DNA from: Endobugula sp047636495
GTDB taxonomy: Bacteria; Pseudomonadota; Gammaproteobacteria; Pseudomonadales; Cellvibrionaceae
Direction of reading: 5' to 3'
NCBI GenBank assembly: GCA_047636495.1
Contig: JBLILH010000018.1
Coordinates: forward strand, 1-64,000
Length of the DNA: 64,000 nt
The translations under genes were made by a program, and so were the position numbers. The notes beneath the pieces are model-generated. The model did no database searches, was not told the origin of the DNA, and saw only the letters and a list, made by a program, of their open reading frames with translations. Of the stretch, positions 26,464-34,778 are shown piece by piece (within the stretch, counting starts at the first letter, position 1; each line of letters opens with the position of its first letter).

Positions 26464-29400
26464 ATGGCGGGTGAAGAGTTAGTGGGCAAGATTGATCGCG
26501 TAGAAGGTGATGGCAAGGTGCTTATTGTTCGTTCGACAGGCGAGCAAATAATCGCCAAGGCTGGAGATGTTTTGTTCTCTGGAGACACTGTTGCGACGTC
26601 CTCTAACTCAAGGGCCGTGGTGTCTGTAGGTAATGGTACGGTAGCGGTTGGAGCAGCCGAGTCGGCCACCTTCGATGATGTTTTATTCGATCGCATCGCT
26701 AATTTAATTATAAATTCTTCGCTCGACAACCCAGTTAACGTCGGTTCTAAGCCATCCATTAGTGTCATTCGTGCCTTTAACGAGACCTTTCCCGATGGGG
26801 GTACCGTTACTGCTAATGAGAGTAGTCAGACAGAAACAGTGGTCAATCTAGAGGATGAGTTTGACTCTACCTCTGCAGGCGGCAATCAAGCTAATGGGCG
26901 TTTTGTGACGGACAATATTGTCAATGCGATTCAGCGAGGTGGAGACGAAAAAATTCCAGATGCTGGGAGTCTGACGGACACCGGCTCAAGTGAGAAAGAG
27001 GAAAAACTTCCTGATAATGGAGTCCCAACTAATTCCGATGATAGCGACACCGAAACCCCTGATGATCAACTAGTTCCTGCTGATGCTACAACGGCTATTG
27101 TCAACGAAGCGTTGGTAGGTGGTGTTGTAACAGAGAATGTTGCTGTCTATGCAGGCGCTGATACGGGTTCAGTGACAGAAGACGTGGATACCGATGGCGT
27201 TACCGCAGGCGTGCAGCTCGTCAGTACGGGCACGTTAACTATCAGCGACGTTGACACGGGAGATACTCCGGCGATTACCGCGACAACGGGGGCGGACTTT
27301 AAGGCGACAGGGTCGACCAATGGCACGGCGTTGGGAGGCTTGGCTATTGATGTGTCGGGCAACTGGACGTATACACTAGACAATACGCTAGCGGCTGCGC
27401 AAGCCTTAGACGCGAGTGATACGGTTACCGAAATTTATACCATTAAAGCAGATGATGGCACCTCACACGATATCACCATTACTATTAATGGGGCCGAAGA
27501 TGTGTCTGTCTATGCAGGCGCTGATACGGGTTCAGTGACAGAAGACGTGGATACCGATGGCGTTACCGCAGGCGTGCAGCTCGTCAGTACGGGCACGTTA
27601 ACTATCAGCGACGTTGACACGGGAGATACTCCGGCGATTACCGCGACAACGGGGGCGGACTTTAAGGCGACAGGGTCGACCAATGGCACGGCGTTGGGAG
27701 GCTTGGCTATTGATGTGTCGGGCAACTGGACGTATACACTAGACAATACGCTAGCGGCTGCGCAAGCCTTAGACGCGAGTGATACGGTTACCGAAATTTA
27801 TACCATTAAAGCAGATGATGGCACCTCACACGATATCACCATTACTATTAATGGGGCCGAAGATGTGTCTGTCTATGCAGGCGCTGATACGGGTTCAGTG
27901 ACAGAAGACGTGGATACCGATGGCGTTACCGCAGGCGTGCAGCTCGTCAGTACGGGCACGTTAACTATCAGCGACGTTGACACGGGAGATACTCCGGCGA
28001 TTACCGCGACAACGGGGGCGGACTTTAAGGCGACAGGGTCGACCAATGGCACGGCGTTGGGAGGCTTGGCTATTGATGTGTCGGGCAACTGGACGTACAC
28101 ACTAGACAATTCGCTAGCGGCTGTGCAAGCCTTAGACGCGAGTGATACGGTTACCGAAATTTATACCATTAAAGCAGATGATGGCACCTCACACGATATC
28201 ACCATTACTATTAATGGGGCCGAAGATGTGTCTGCTACGCCCCCCGTTATTGAAGATAATGGCGGTCTTGTCCCGGAGTCAACAGGCTTGTTATTAAGGT
28301 TTTTTGATAATACCGTTGCGCTAGATGGTATCGCCGCCAATACGGAAGTCCAAACAGAGGCACAAGCAGCCACCACGGTAACTCGTTTAACCGCTGGTAT
28401 TGGTGATAGGCTGATAGGTGAGATCGGTTCTGCCCCCACTATTGCTTCAGACAGCATCGGGCTTGGTGAAGGTGATGCAAATGCGATAACCGGTTTGGTG
28501 TACCTTACCGCCAACAGTGAGTACAGAATAGAGGGTTACCGAGACGATACTTTACATGTTGAGTTAGGTGGACAAGTAGTTGTTTCCACCGAGGGTAATT
28601 CTTATGGTAGTTTTAGTACTGGTATTCCGGTAACTGTTCATGCAGGCATAATAAGCCAGTCAATATTTACTGCTCCAGCAAACGGATATTACACAATAGA
28701 GATATATGCTGCTAATCAAAGTGCAAACGGAATAATTAATCTAGCCCTGTCTGAAAATGGTATTTCTAAGCCCTTATCGGTCAATAACTACAGTTTATTT
28801 GCGGGCCCAGAAGACTTAATTAATGCTGGCGCCCAATTCGGTGAATTTGAATCAAATACAGGGCCTAATGTAGCAGCGTCCAATAGAAATGGCACTTCCG
28901 TTAGTTCAACGACACTGGGTACCAAGACTGATGGGGGTTATTTTCCAGTAGACCCTAGTGTAGATGTTGTGAGTGCAGGTGTGACTAACTCGATTAGTTT
29001 GTCTTCATTAACGGTGAGCGCTCAAGGTACAGATACTATTCTAAGTGTCGTTCTTAGCAGTATTCCTGTCGGCGCCATTATTTCAGACGGTACCGTTCCT
29101 AATACTTATACTTCGGGGTCTTTAACAGATACCGTGGATATTACTAGCTGGACGCAAAGTGGTTTATCTATTGATCTAAGTGGCGTTTCCCCTCCTTATA
29201 GTGCGGGTGACACGGTTACTTTTGATGTGGAGGCGACATCTAGCTCTACTACTGGCGCAGAGGCGACACAAACAGGTGATTTTACAATAGGGGTTCTGCC
29301 ATCAACCTATGCTACAGATAGTGGTAATGGTATAGAAGTGGAAAATGAGCTGGTCGGGACTATTAATGATGGTAATGATGATGTCGTTTATGGCTCGGGT

Positions 29401-30525
29401 AGCGCAGATACCTTAGTTGCGGGTAGTCAATTTGGTGTTGTTATACATGGGCGTGCAGGAAATGACACCATTACAGGGGGCGATGATAATACAAGTAACT
29501 CAGCTGAAAATGGTAATAATACTATCTTTGGCGGTTCGGGTAATGACGTGATAATAGGCGGTAGTGGCGAAGATATTATTTTTGGAGGCCTCGGTTCTGA
29601 TACCTTAAGAGGCGGTTTTACGGGTATAACTGATACCGATACTGACCGTTTTGTGTGGCAATCGGGCGACACATCTATTGGCGAGACAGATACCATACTT
29701 GACTTTCAGGTTGGTAGCACAGGAACAGGAGACGGCATAAAACCAAACGATATTTTAGATTTTTCAGCGTTATTATCGGGGGAATTGTTGAATTCTAATA
29801 TTGATAATTACATCTATCTTTCGGATTCGGGTTCTAATACTACGTTAACATTTGATTTAGACGGTGATGGACACATTTCGGGATATAACGATTTTACTGT
29901 TGAATTAACCGATGTGACGGGAGTGACCCTATCTCAAATGATTACCGATAAAAATATTCACACCGATAGCATACTACAAGAAGCAAATGTTTATCGAGGT
30001 ACAGTAGCGCCCGAGATCATTATAGGGACTTCTGCGGATGAAATTTTCTATAGTAACGGTGATAACACTGTGGGTGGGAGTCAAGACAACGTGTATGGGT
30101 TTGGTGGTAAAGATACCTTTGTTTTTGACTCGAATACCGCCTTTGTTGCTGATGCGGCTGCTGATGGTACGTCGTCCGCGAGGCTTCGAGATTTTACTTT
30201 TGGTGATACCGGCAGTAACTCTAACGCAGACGTACTCAATATAGCAGACTTTTTAGATGGTACAGGCTTAACGGCAACGACAGCGTTGCCTTATCTACAT
30301 GTTGTTGATAACTATTACGGAACAACATTACTGTTTATTGATAAAGAAGGTGGATTTGATGGCGCGGACAGGTTGGCTCTAGATACGACTTTAGGAGGCA
30401 ATGGTGCAGACATGTTTTTGCGGTTTGCAGGTGCTGATGCATTTAGTACAGCTACTGGTGAGACCGATAACACTATTGCTCAATTAAATGCACTGATTGC
30501 ATCTGGAAATCTCGTTTTAGATTAA
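26464..30525 (+). CDS. Large secreted VCBS/RTX repeat adhesin (LapA-like)
   Basis: Probably a type I-secreted surface protein of 1353 aa. Residues 1-75 form a retention-type beta module (VGKIDRVEGDGKVLIV...AGDVLFSGDTV). A Glu/Asp-rich linker follows. Residues of about 228-590 are three VCBS-type repeats of 121 aa, almost identical even in DNA. Residues of about 600-770 look like a PA14-like lectin domain. After a beta-rich segment come Ca-binding RTX nonapeptides (GRAGNDTITGGDD, GGSGNDVIIGGSGEDIIFGG) around residues 985-1060, then the C-terminal secretion domain shared with 31042-32946. No N-terminal signal peptide and no clear LapG TAAG cleavage site are seen. Confidence 0.88.
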   Translation: MAGEELVGKIDRVEGDGKVLIVRSTGEQIIAKAGDVLFSGDTVATSSNSRAVVSVGNGTVAVGAAESATFDDVLFDRIANLIINSSLDNPVNVGSKPSISVIRAFNETFPDGGTVTANESSQTETVVNLEDEFDSTSAGGNQANGRFVTDNIVNAIQRGGDEKIPDAGSLTDTGSSEKEEKLPDNGVPTNSDDSDTETPDDQLVPADATTAIVNEALVGGVVTENVAVYAGADTGSVTEDVDTDGVTAGVQLVSTGTLTISDVDTGDTPAITATTGADFKATGSTNGTALGGLAIDVSGNWTYTLDNTLAAAQALDASDTVTEIYTIKADDGTSHDITITINGAEDVSVYAGADTGSVTEDVDTDGVTAGVQLVSTGTLTISDVDTGDTPAITATTGADFKATGSTNGTALGGLAIDVSGNWTYTLDNTLAAAQALDASDTVTEIYTIKADDGTSHDITITINGAEDVSVYAGADTGSVTEDVDTDGVTAGVQLVSTGTLTISDVDTGDTPAITATTGADFKATGSTNGTALGGLAIDVSGNWTYTLDNSLAAVQALDASDTVTEIYTIKADDGTSHDITITINGAEDVSATPPVIEDNGGLVPESTGLLLRFFDNTVALDGIAANTEVQTEAQAATTVTRLTAGIGDRLIGEIGSAPTIASDSIGLGEGDANAITGLVYLTANSEYRIEGYRDDTLHVELGGQVVVSTEGNSYGSFSTGIPVTVHAGIISQSIFTAPANGYYTIEIYAANQSANGIINLALSENGISKPLSVNNYSLFAGPEDLINAGAQFGEFESNTGPNVAASNRNGTSVSSTTLGTKTDGGYFPVDPSVDVVSAGVTNSISLSSLTVSAQGTDTILSVVLSSIPVGAIISDGTVPNTYTSGSLTDTVDITSWTQSGLSIDLSGVSPPYSAGDTVTFDVEATSSSTTGAEATQTGDFTIGVLPSTYATDSGNGIEVENELVGTINDGNDDVVYGSGSADTLVAGSQFGVVIHGRAGNDTITGGDDNTSNSAENGNNTIFGGSGNDVIIGGSGEDIIFGGLGSDTLRGGFTGITDTDTDRFVWQSGDTSIGETDTILDFQVGSTGTGDGIKPNDILDFSALLSGELLNSNIDNYIYLSDSGSNTTLTFDLDGDGHISGYNDFTVELTDVTGVTLSQMITDKNIHTDSILQEANVYRGTVAPEIIIGTSADEIFYSNGDNTVGGSQDNVYGFGGKDTFVFDSNTAFVADAAADGTSSARLRDFTFGDTGSNSNADVLNIADFLDGTGLTATTALPYLHVVDNYYGTTLLFIDKEGGFDGADRLALDTTLGGNGADMFLRFAGADAFSTATGETDNTIAQLNALIASGNLVLD
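27145..28233 (+). repeat. Three tandem 363-bp units inside the adhesin gene
   Basis: The units are 27145-27507, 27508-27870 and 27871-28233. Units 1 and 2 appear identical. Unit 3 differs by three base changes seen near its centre (TAT to TAC, ACG to TCG, GCG to GTG), giving Thr to Ser and Ala to Val in the protein. Each encodes one 121-residue VCBS domain. The near-identity implies recent duplication or gene conversion, so copy number may vary between strains. Confidence 0.95.
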
Positions 30526-31041
30526 AAGCCATGGTTTTTTCAGACTTGACTGCCACGTGTTTTAGCTGATTAATATAGGGTGGCGTAGATTAGAGGTTAT
30601 AACCAAACGAGATTGACGTGTACTTTTTGTCTGTTGATGGATAAGGTAAAGGTAAAGGCTTATCTATGTATGATCACATTCTTGTGTAGCGAAAATCGGC
30701 AGTGTTTTCGAGAATCGAAAGAAGGCTTTTTAAGCCCCTTATCGATTAAAATAAACGCCCATTGTCAGCGTGAACGGTAAGTAGTGATGTGGGATGTTAT
30801 ATGATTTCTCGCAGCGTTCTTCTTTTGTGGTCGTTAACGGCTTGAGTTTTTTGGTGAGGCCAAAGATTGCCCACCTTTTACTTTATGATGCTTTAGTTTG
30901 GATGTCTTTACCTCAATAAATAAGTTTTTGAGTGGTCAGCGTTAAATATCAAAGCACTTCATCTTTCAAGGGAGTGTGTCGACAAACGCAATTAACAACT
31001 AATGGTTACTATGGTAGTGATCGCGATGCAGATAACGTTCA
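30526..31041. other. Gap between the two secreted-protein genes
   Basis: About 515 bp without a recognisable gene. An imperfect inverted repeat lies at about 30713-30749 (AATCGAAAGAAGGCTT against AAGCCCCTTATCGATT), possibly a terminator or RNA structure. I saw no riboswitch core or clear promoter pair that would link the two genes. Confidence 0.4.
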
Positions 31042-32946
31042 GTGATGACGTGTTATCCACATCGGGGGCTATCTGTTCGCATTCAAATATTATGGGAGAC
31101 TACTATCAACACCTCCGTTCAAACAGCCCTTACTGCGGTAGCTAAAATTAGCGAAGTCGTTGGCGATGCCTATATAATCCGCGTTTCCGAAGACGGAGAA
31201 TCTCGTTACTTGGCTGCCGTTGGTGACGTAATATACGTTAATGACGTCGTTATTACGTCAGATGCTTCTATGCTCTTGGCGAATACCGCTAACCCTCAGC
31301 GACTCATCACTATTAACCCCTTGGCGAGTGTTCAATTTACCCCTTCTTTTATTGATCAACTGGGTAATGCCGACAGTTTTAACAACGATGATTTATTGCA
31401 AGATGATGGAAGTGAGAGCAACGTTTCTTTGTTAGATACGCTGTTGTCCAAAGAAAGCATTGAATCCATTTTGCCATCTCCCTCTGCGCCAAACGCTAAC
31501 GAACCAGTGGCTGAGACAGGCAGTCGTCCGGGGGTAGTGGTAATTTGGGAGCGCACTGGAACGGAAATTCTTCCTTTCAAAGGTTTTTTAGCATTATCCG
31601 AAGATGATTTGTTTAACCTTGATGAAATAGGTGATCAGTCTTTTTTGGAAGGTGATAGCATAGTGACTATTGCCCAAGATACTAATGCGGCACCTTTAAA
31701 TGATGCCCCAGGCAGCGCCGATAAAACCATTACATTGGCTGAGGACAATGATTATGTTTTATTAAGGAGCGACTTCGCATATAGCGACACTGAAGGCGAT
31801 AGTTTTGCCAATGTCCGCATTGATGAGCTGCCAACATCGGGACAGCTCACGTTTTCCGGCTTAGCGGTAACCGCTAACCAAACCATTAATATCGCATCTA
31901 TAATGGCAGGTGATTTAGTGTTTGTGCCTGAAGCAAATGCCAATGGTAGCGGTTACAGTAGCTTTACTTTTAGCGTGCAAGATAGTGCGGGTGCATTTGA
32001 TGCAACCCCCAACACCATAACAATAGATGTTACCCCTGTGGTAGATTTACTGGTGCCAAAAAATGATAGCTACGAGGTGATCGTTGATACCCCTTTCACA
32101 TCAACACTCGCTAATGGGGTGCTGTTCAACGATGCTGGAGACGATTTGTCAGTTGACACGACGCCTATTTCTAATGTGGCCAATGGTGTCTTGGCGCTTA
32201 ATGATGACGGCACATTTACTTATACTCCCAACGATGATTACAATGGCTCTGATAGTTTCATTTATCAGGTAGAAGACGATCTAGGTAATACTGCTCAGGC
32301 GACAGTTAATATTAATGTCGACTACGTAAAAAATACGGTTATAGGAACCAGTGCGGAAGATAATTTAATTGGCGCTGCAGCATCGGATGACGATATTTTT
32401 TCAGGCGGAGTAAATTCTTTTTTTGCAGAAAATATACAGGGTGTCGGTGGTTCAGCAAGTGCTGCTCAAGGGGCAAGCGTAGGCTCAGGGAATGATCGTT
32501 TTATTCTTGATGCCGACGATGCATTTGTGACTGATGCATCCGCGTCGGAGGTTGATGGCGGCTTGATTCGCTTTAGAGATTTTACTGTCGGAGACGTGAC
32601 CACGGACACCGATGCTGATACGCTTGTATTGGGTGATTTTTTACGAGCGGGGGTCCCTACTTTTGATGGTAGTGCTGAGCAAGCGCTTAATTTTTTACAC
32701 TTTGAAAACGCGTCGGGTTCAAGAGCGCAGCTTTTGTATATTGACAGAGATGGTGGCTTAGTAGATGCAGCTTCAAGAAACTTGAGTGAAGGCAATGTCT
32801 ATGGCGGTATTGACGGCGGGGCATCGCTTTTGCTGGAGTTTAAGACAGATGATGGGCTATATGATGCTACACCAGGTGGAGAAGTATTAAATTCCGTTGC
32901 TCAAATACAAAGCTTAATAGATCTAGGTTTTCTTGATTTTAGTTAA
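31042..32946 (+). CDS. Second type I-secreted surface protein with retention module
   Basis: The 634-residue product shares two modules with the large adhesin. Near the N-terminus, VAKISEVVGDAYIIRVSEDG...AAVGDVIYVNDVV matches its retention-type module. The last 140 residues (DRFILDADDAFVTDA to the terminal DLGFLDFS) match its secretion domain. Between them are two cadherin/Ig-like domains (residues 235-335 and 345-430, the second with PNDDYNGSDSFIYQVEDD). RTX nonapeptides are essentially lacking. The start is doubtful: ATG 31042 has no ribosome binding site, whereas GGGAG at 31094-31098 lies six bases before an in-frame ATC, where the module-like sequence begins. Confidence 0.85.
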   Translation: MMTCYPHRGLSVRIQILWETTINTSVQTALTAVAKISEVVGDAYIIRVSEDGESRYLAAVGDVIYVNDVVITSDASMLLANTANPQRLITINPLASVQFTPSFIDQLGNADSFNNDDLLQDDGSESNVSLLDTLLSKESIESILPSPSAPNANEPVAETGSRPGVVVIWERTGTEILPFKGFLALSEDDLFNLDEIGDQSFLEGDSIVTIAQDTNAAPLNDAPGSADKTITLAEDNDYVLLRSDFAYSDTEGDSFANVRIDELPTSGQLTFSGLAVTANQTINIASIMAGDLVFVPEANANGSGYSSFTFSVQDSAGAFDATPNTITIDVTPVVDLLVPKNDSYEVIVDTPFTSTLANGVLFNDAGDDLSVDTTPISNVANGVLALNDDGTFTYTPNDDYNGSDSFIYQVEDDLGNTAQATVNINVDYVKNTVIGTSAEDNLIGAAASDDDIFSGGVNSFFAENIQGVGGSASAAQGASVGSGNDRFILDADDAFVTDASASEVDGGLIRFRDFTVGDVTTDTDADTLVLGDFLRAGVPTFDGSAEQALNFLHFENASGSRAQLLYIDRDGGLVDAASRNLSEGNVYGGIDGGASLLLEFKTDDGLYDATPGGEVLNSVAQIQSLIDLGFLDFS

Positions 32947-32974
32947 AGAGCCGTTGATTCTATCAGTAAGCAAT

Positions 32975-32998
32975 AGCGGCGTTTCTGCTGCTTTTTTT
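32975..32998 (+). terminator. Probable terminator after the second secreted protein
   Basis: AGCGGC and GCTGCT form a short stem with one G-T pair and a six-base loop, followed directly by six T residues, 29 bases after the stop codon. Confidence 0.6.
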
Positions 32999-33074
32999 GC
33001 GTGTCGAATAATAGACTATTTAACGTCGATAACGTTATCGAGATCAACACAGAACAATGCTCATCGAGACCTAA

Positions 33075-33902
33075 ATGAATTATAAGTTACTGATTGCTAT
33101 TAATAGCATCTTGCTCACCTTTTCATCGTGGTGTTTTTCTTTAGAAATTCAAAGCCAGTGGATTCAAGGAGGTCTTATTTTAGGTAAAACGACTCCATCA
33201 CATAAGATCGATTTTTTAGGAAAGGCAGTGAGAGTGAATAGCCAAGGTGATTTCGTTGTTGGTTTAGGGCGTGATGCCAAACCCAGTGTTAGTCTCACTG
33301 AAACTAGTGCCAGTGGCGAGGTGATTACACACACTTTTTCTGTTAAACAGCGCACATATAACGAACAAAAAATAATCGGTGTTCCACAAAAAACCGTTAA
33401 CGTACCCGAGTCAGCACTGACCCGAATTCGCGAAGAAGTGCGTGCGACAAAGGCTGCAAGAAAAATAGATTCACAGCGACAAGATTATTCACAGGTGTTT
33501 TCTTGGCCTGCTAAGGGTATTATTTCTGGGGTGTACGGTAGTCGCCGTGTCTATAATGGTGTTCCTAAACGTCCTCATTTTGGTGTCGATGTTGCTGCGC
33601 CACAGGGAACCTCAGTGGTAGCGCCTGCATCGGGTGTCATTACATTAGTCCATAATAATATGTACTTTTCAGGCGGTACAGTCATTATGGACCACGGACA
33701 CGGTGTTTCATCAACGTTTATTCATCTGCACAAAGCACACGTAGTCGTAGGCGATTATGTAGAACAGGGGCAATTAATTGCAGAAATTGGCTCAACAGGT
33801 CGCTCAACAGGTCCACATTTGGATTGGCGAATGAACTGGTTTAATCAACGGCTGGATCCACAATTATTGATGAGTAGTTTGCCATTACCTCTCTCCAAGT
33901 AA
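33075..33902 (+). CDS. Secreted M23-family peptidase (LytM domain)
   Basis: This predicted periplasmic metallopeptidase (275 aa) has a signal peptide (residues 1 to about 23), an N-terminal beta domain (residues 24-110) and a C-terminal M23 domain from about residue 140. Metal ligands are visible in HFGVDVAAP (His and Asp) and FIHLHK (second His of HLH), so the enzyme looks active. M23 enzymes cut peptidoglycan cross-bridges or activate amidases. It follows the secreted-protein gene by about 130 bp across a terminator, so a functional link is inference only. Confidence 0.93.
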   Translation: MNYKLLIAINSILLTFSSWCFSLEIQSQWIQGGLILGKTTPSHKIDFLGKAVRVNSQGDFVVGLGRDAKPSVSLTETSASGEVITHTFSVKQRTYNEQKIIGVPQKTVNVPESALTRIREEVRATKAARKIDSQRQDYSQVFSWPAKGIISGVYGSRRVYNGVPKRPHFGVDVAAPQGTSVVAPASGVITLVHNNMYFSGGTVIMDHGHGVSSTFIHLHKAHVVVGDYVEQGQLIAEIGSTGRSTGPHLDWRMNWFNQRLDPQLLMSSLPLPLSK

Positions 33903-34035
33903 TTTGATAGACCCATTAACGCAGTAATAGATTTATCCAGTTAAAGGTAAGCTTGCTTTGGATGTTAAGCGTAAAAAATCTGGTGCGAATACAAAAATAG
34001 TTAATAAATAGCATTAAACGAGGTAGTAGAGACAC

Positions 34036-34245
34036 GTGGATAAAAAATTATTGGATTTACTGGTATGCCCTGTTACTAAATCATCTCTGCAGTACGATAA
34101 AGAAAAACAAGAACTCATCGCCGTAGCGAGTGGCTTGTCGTACCCTGTGCGAGATGGTATTCCTGTTATGTTAGAGTCTGAAGCTCGCACGCTTAGTGCC
34201 GACGAAAAGGCACAGTGGAAATCCAAGCAAGCAGCCGGTGTTTAG
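34036..34245 (+). CDS. Trm112/YcaR-like small protein
   Basis: The 69-residue protein is of the Trm112p-like (YcaR) family: MDKKLLDLLVCPVTKSSLQYDKEKQELIA, then LSYPVRDGIPVMLESEAR. The usual zinc-ribbon cysteines are incomplete (only one in CPVTKSSL), as in many bacterial members. In other bacteria the gene commonly neighbours kdsB and lpxK, which are absent here. Start is GTG. It is followed nine bases later by the HIT gene and may be co-transcribed with it. Confidence 0.9.
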   Translation: MDKKLLDLLVCPVTKSSLQYDKEKQELIAVASGLSYPVRDGIPVMLESEARTLSADEKAQWKSKQAAGV

Positions 34246-34254
34246 GGGGTATTG

Positions 34255-34611
34255 ATGAAGATTTCAGCGGTGGCAGACACATTATTTACTAAAATTATTA
34301 ACGGTGATATTCCGGCAGACATCATCTACCGTGACGAGTACTGTATCTGCATTCGCGATATATCACCACAAGCACCCACACATGTATTAATTATACCGGT
34401 TAAACCGATTGCACGATTGGTCGACGCGACACTAGAAGATCAACTGCTGCTAGGGCATTTAATGATAAAAGCGAGTGAAATCGCGAGTATGTTAGGTGTG
34501 AATGATGCCTTTCGTTTGATCGTCAACAATGGCGCTAATGCTGGGCAAACGGTATTTCATTTGCACCTGCATTTGTTAGCAGGCAAAGCTTTTTCTGAGG
34601 CAATGGTGTGA
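34255..34611 (+). CDS. HIT-family nucleotide-binding protein (HinT-like)
   Basis: The 118-residue protein carries the histidine triad HLHLHLLAG near the C-terminus. The N-terminal TLFTKIINGDIPADIIYRDEYCICIRDISPQAPTHVLIIP is characteristic of HinT purine-nucleoside phosphoramidases. ATG 34255 was chosen because AGGGGG lies five bases upstream; the TTG at 34252 would be too close. Confidence 0.95.
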   Translation: MKISAVADTLFTKIINGDIPADIIYRDEYCICIRDISPQAPTHVLIIPVKPIARLVDATLEDQLLLGHLMIKASEIASMLGVNDAFRLIVNNGANAGQTVFHLHLHLLAGKAFSEAMV

Positions 34612-34778
34612 CATGCTAGTGAGTAGTCTGCATTAAGTGCTGCGAGCCTCTTCATTCCCCATTCAACGAGGTGGTCAGTTAGGCTTTTCTATTAAGCGGT
34701 ACCCCGCACTGTCAGCTTTATTACCTATCGTCTATACTCCCGTTTACTTTGCTACCACCCATACTCAAGAGTGATTTT

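Noticed and set aside
27147..28109. Three identical 78-aa frames on the minus strand
   Set aside because: They are reverse-strand shadows of the 363-bp repeats.
24700..31041. c-di-GMP riboswitch near the adhesin genes
   Set aside because: The non-coding stretches lack the conserved GEMM core as far as I can see.
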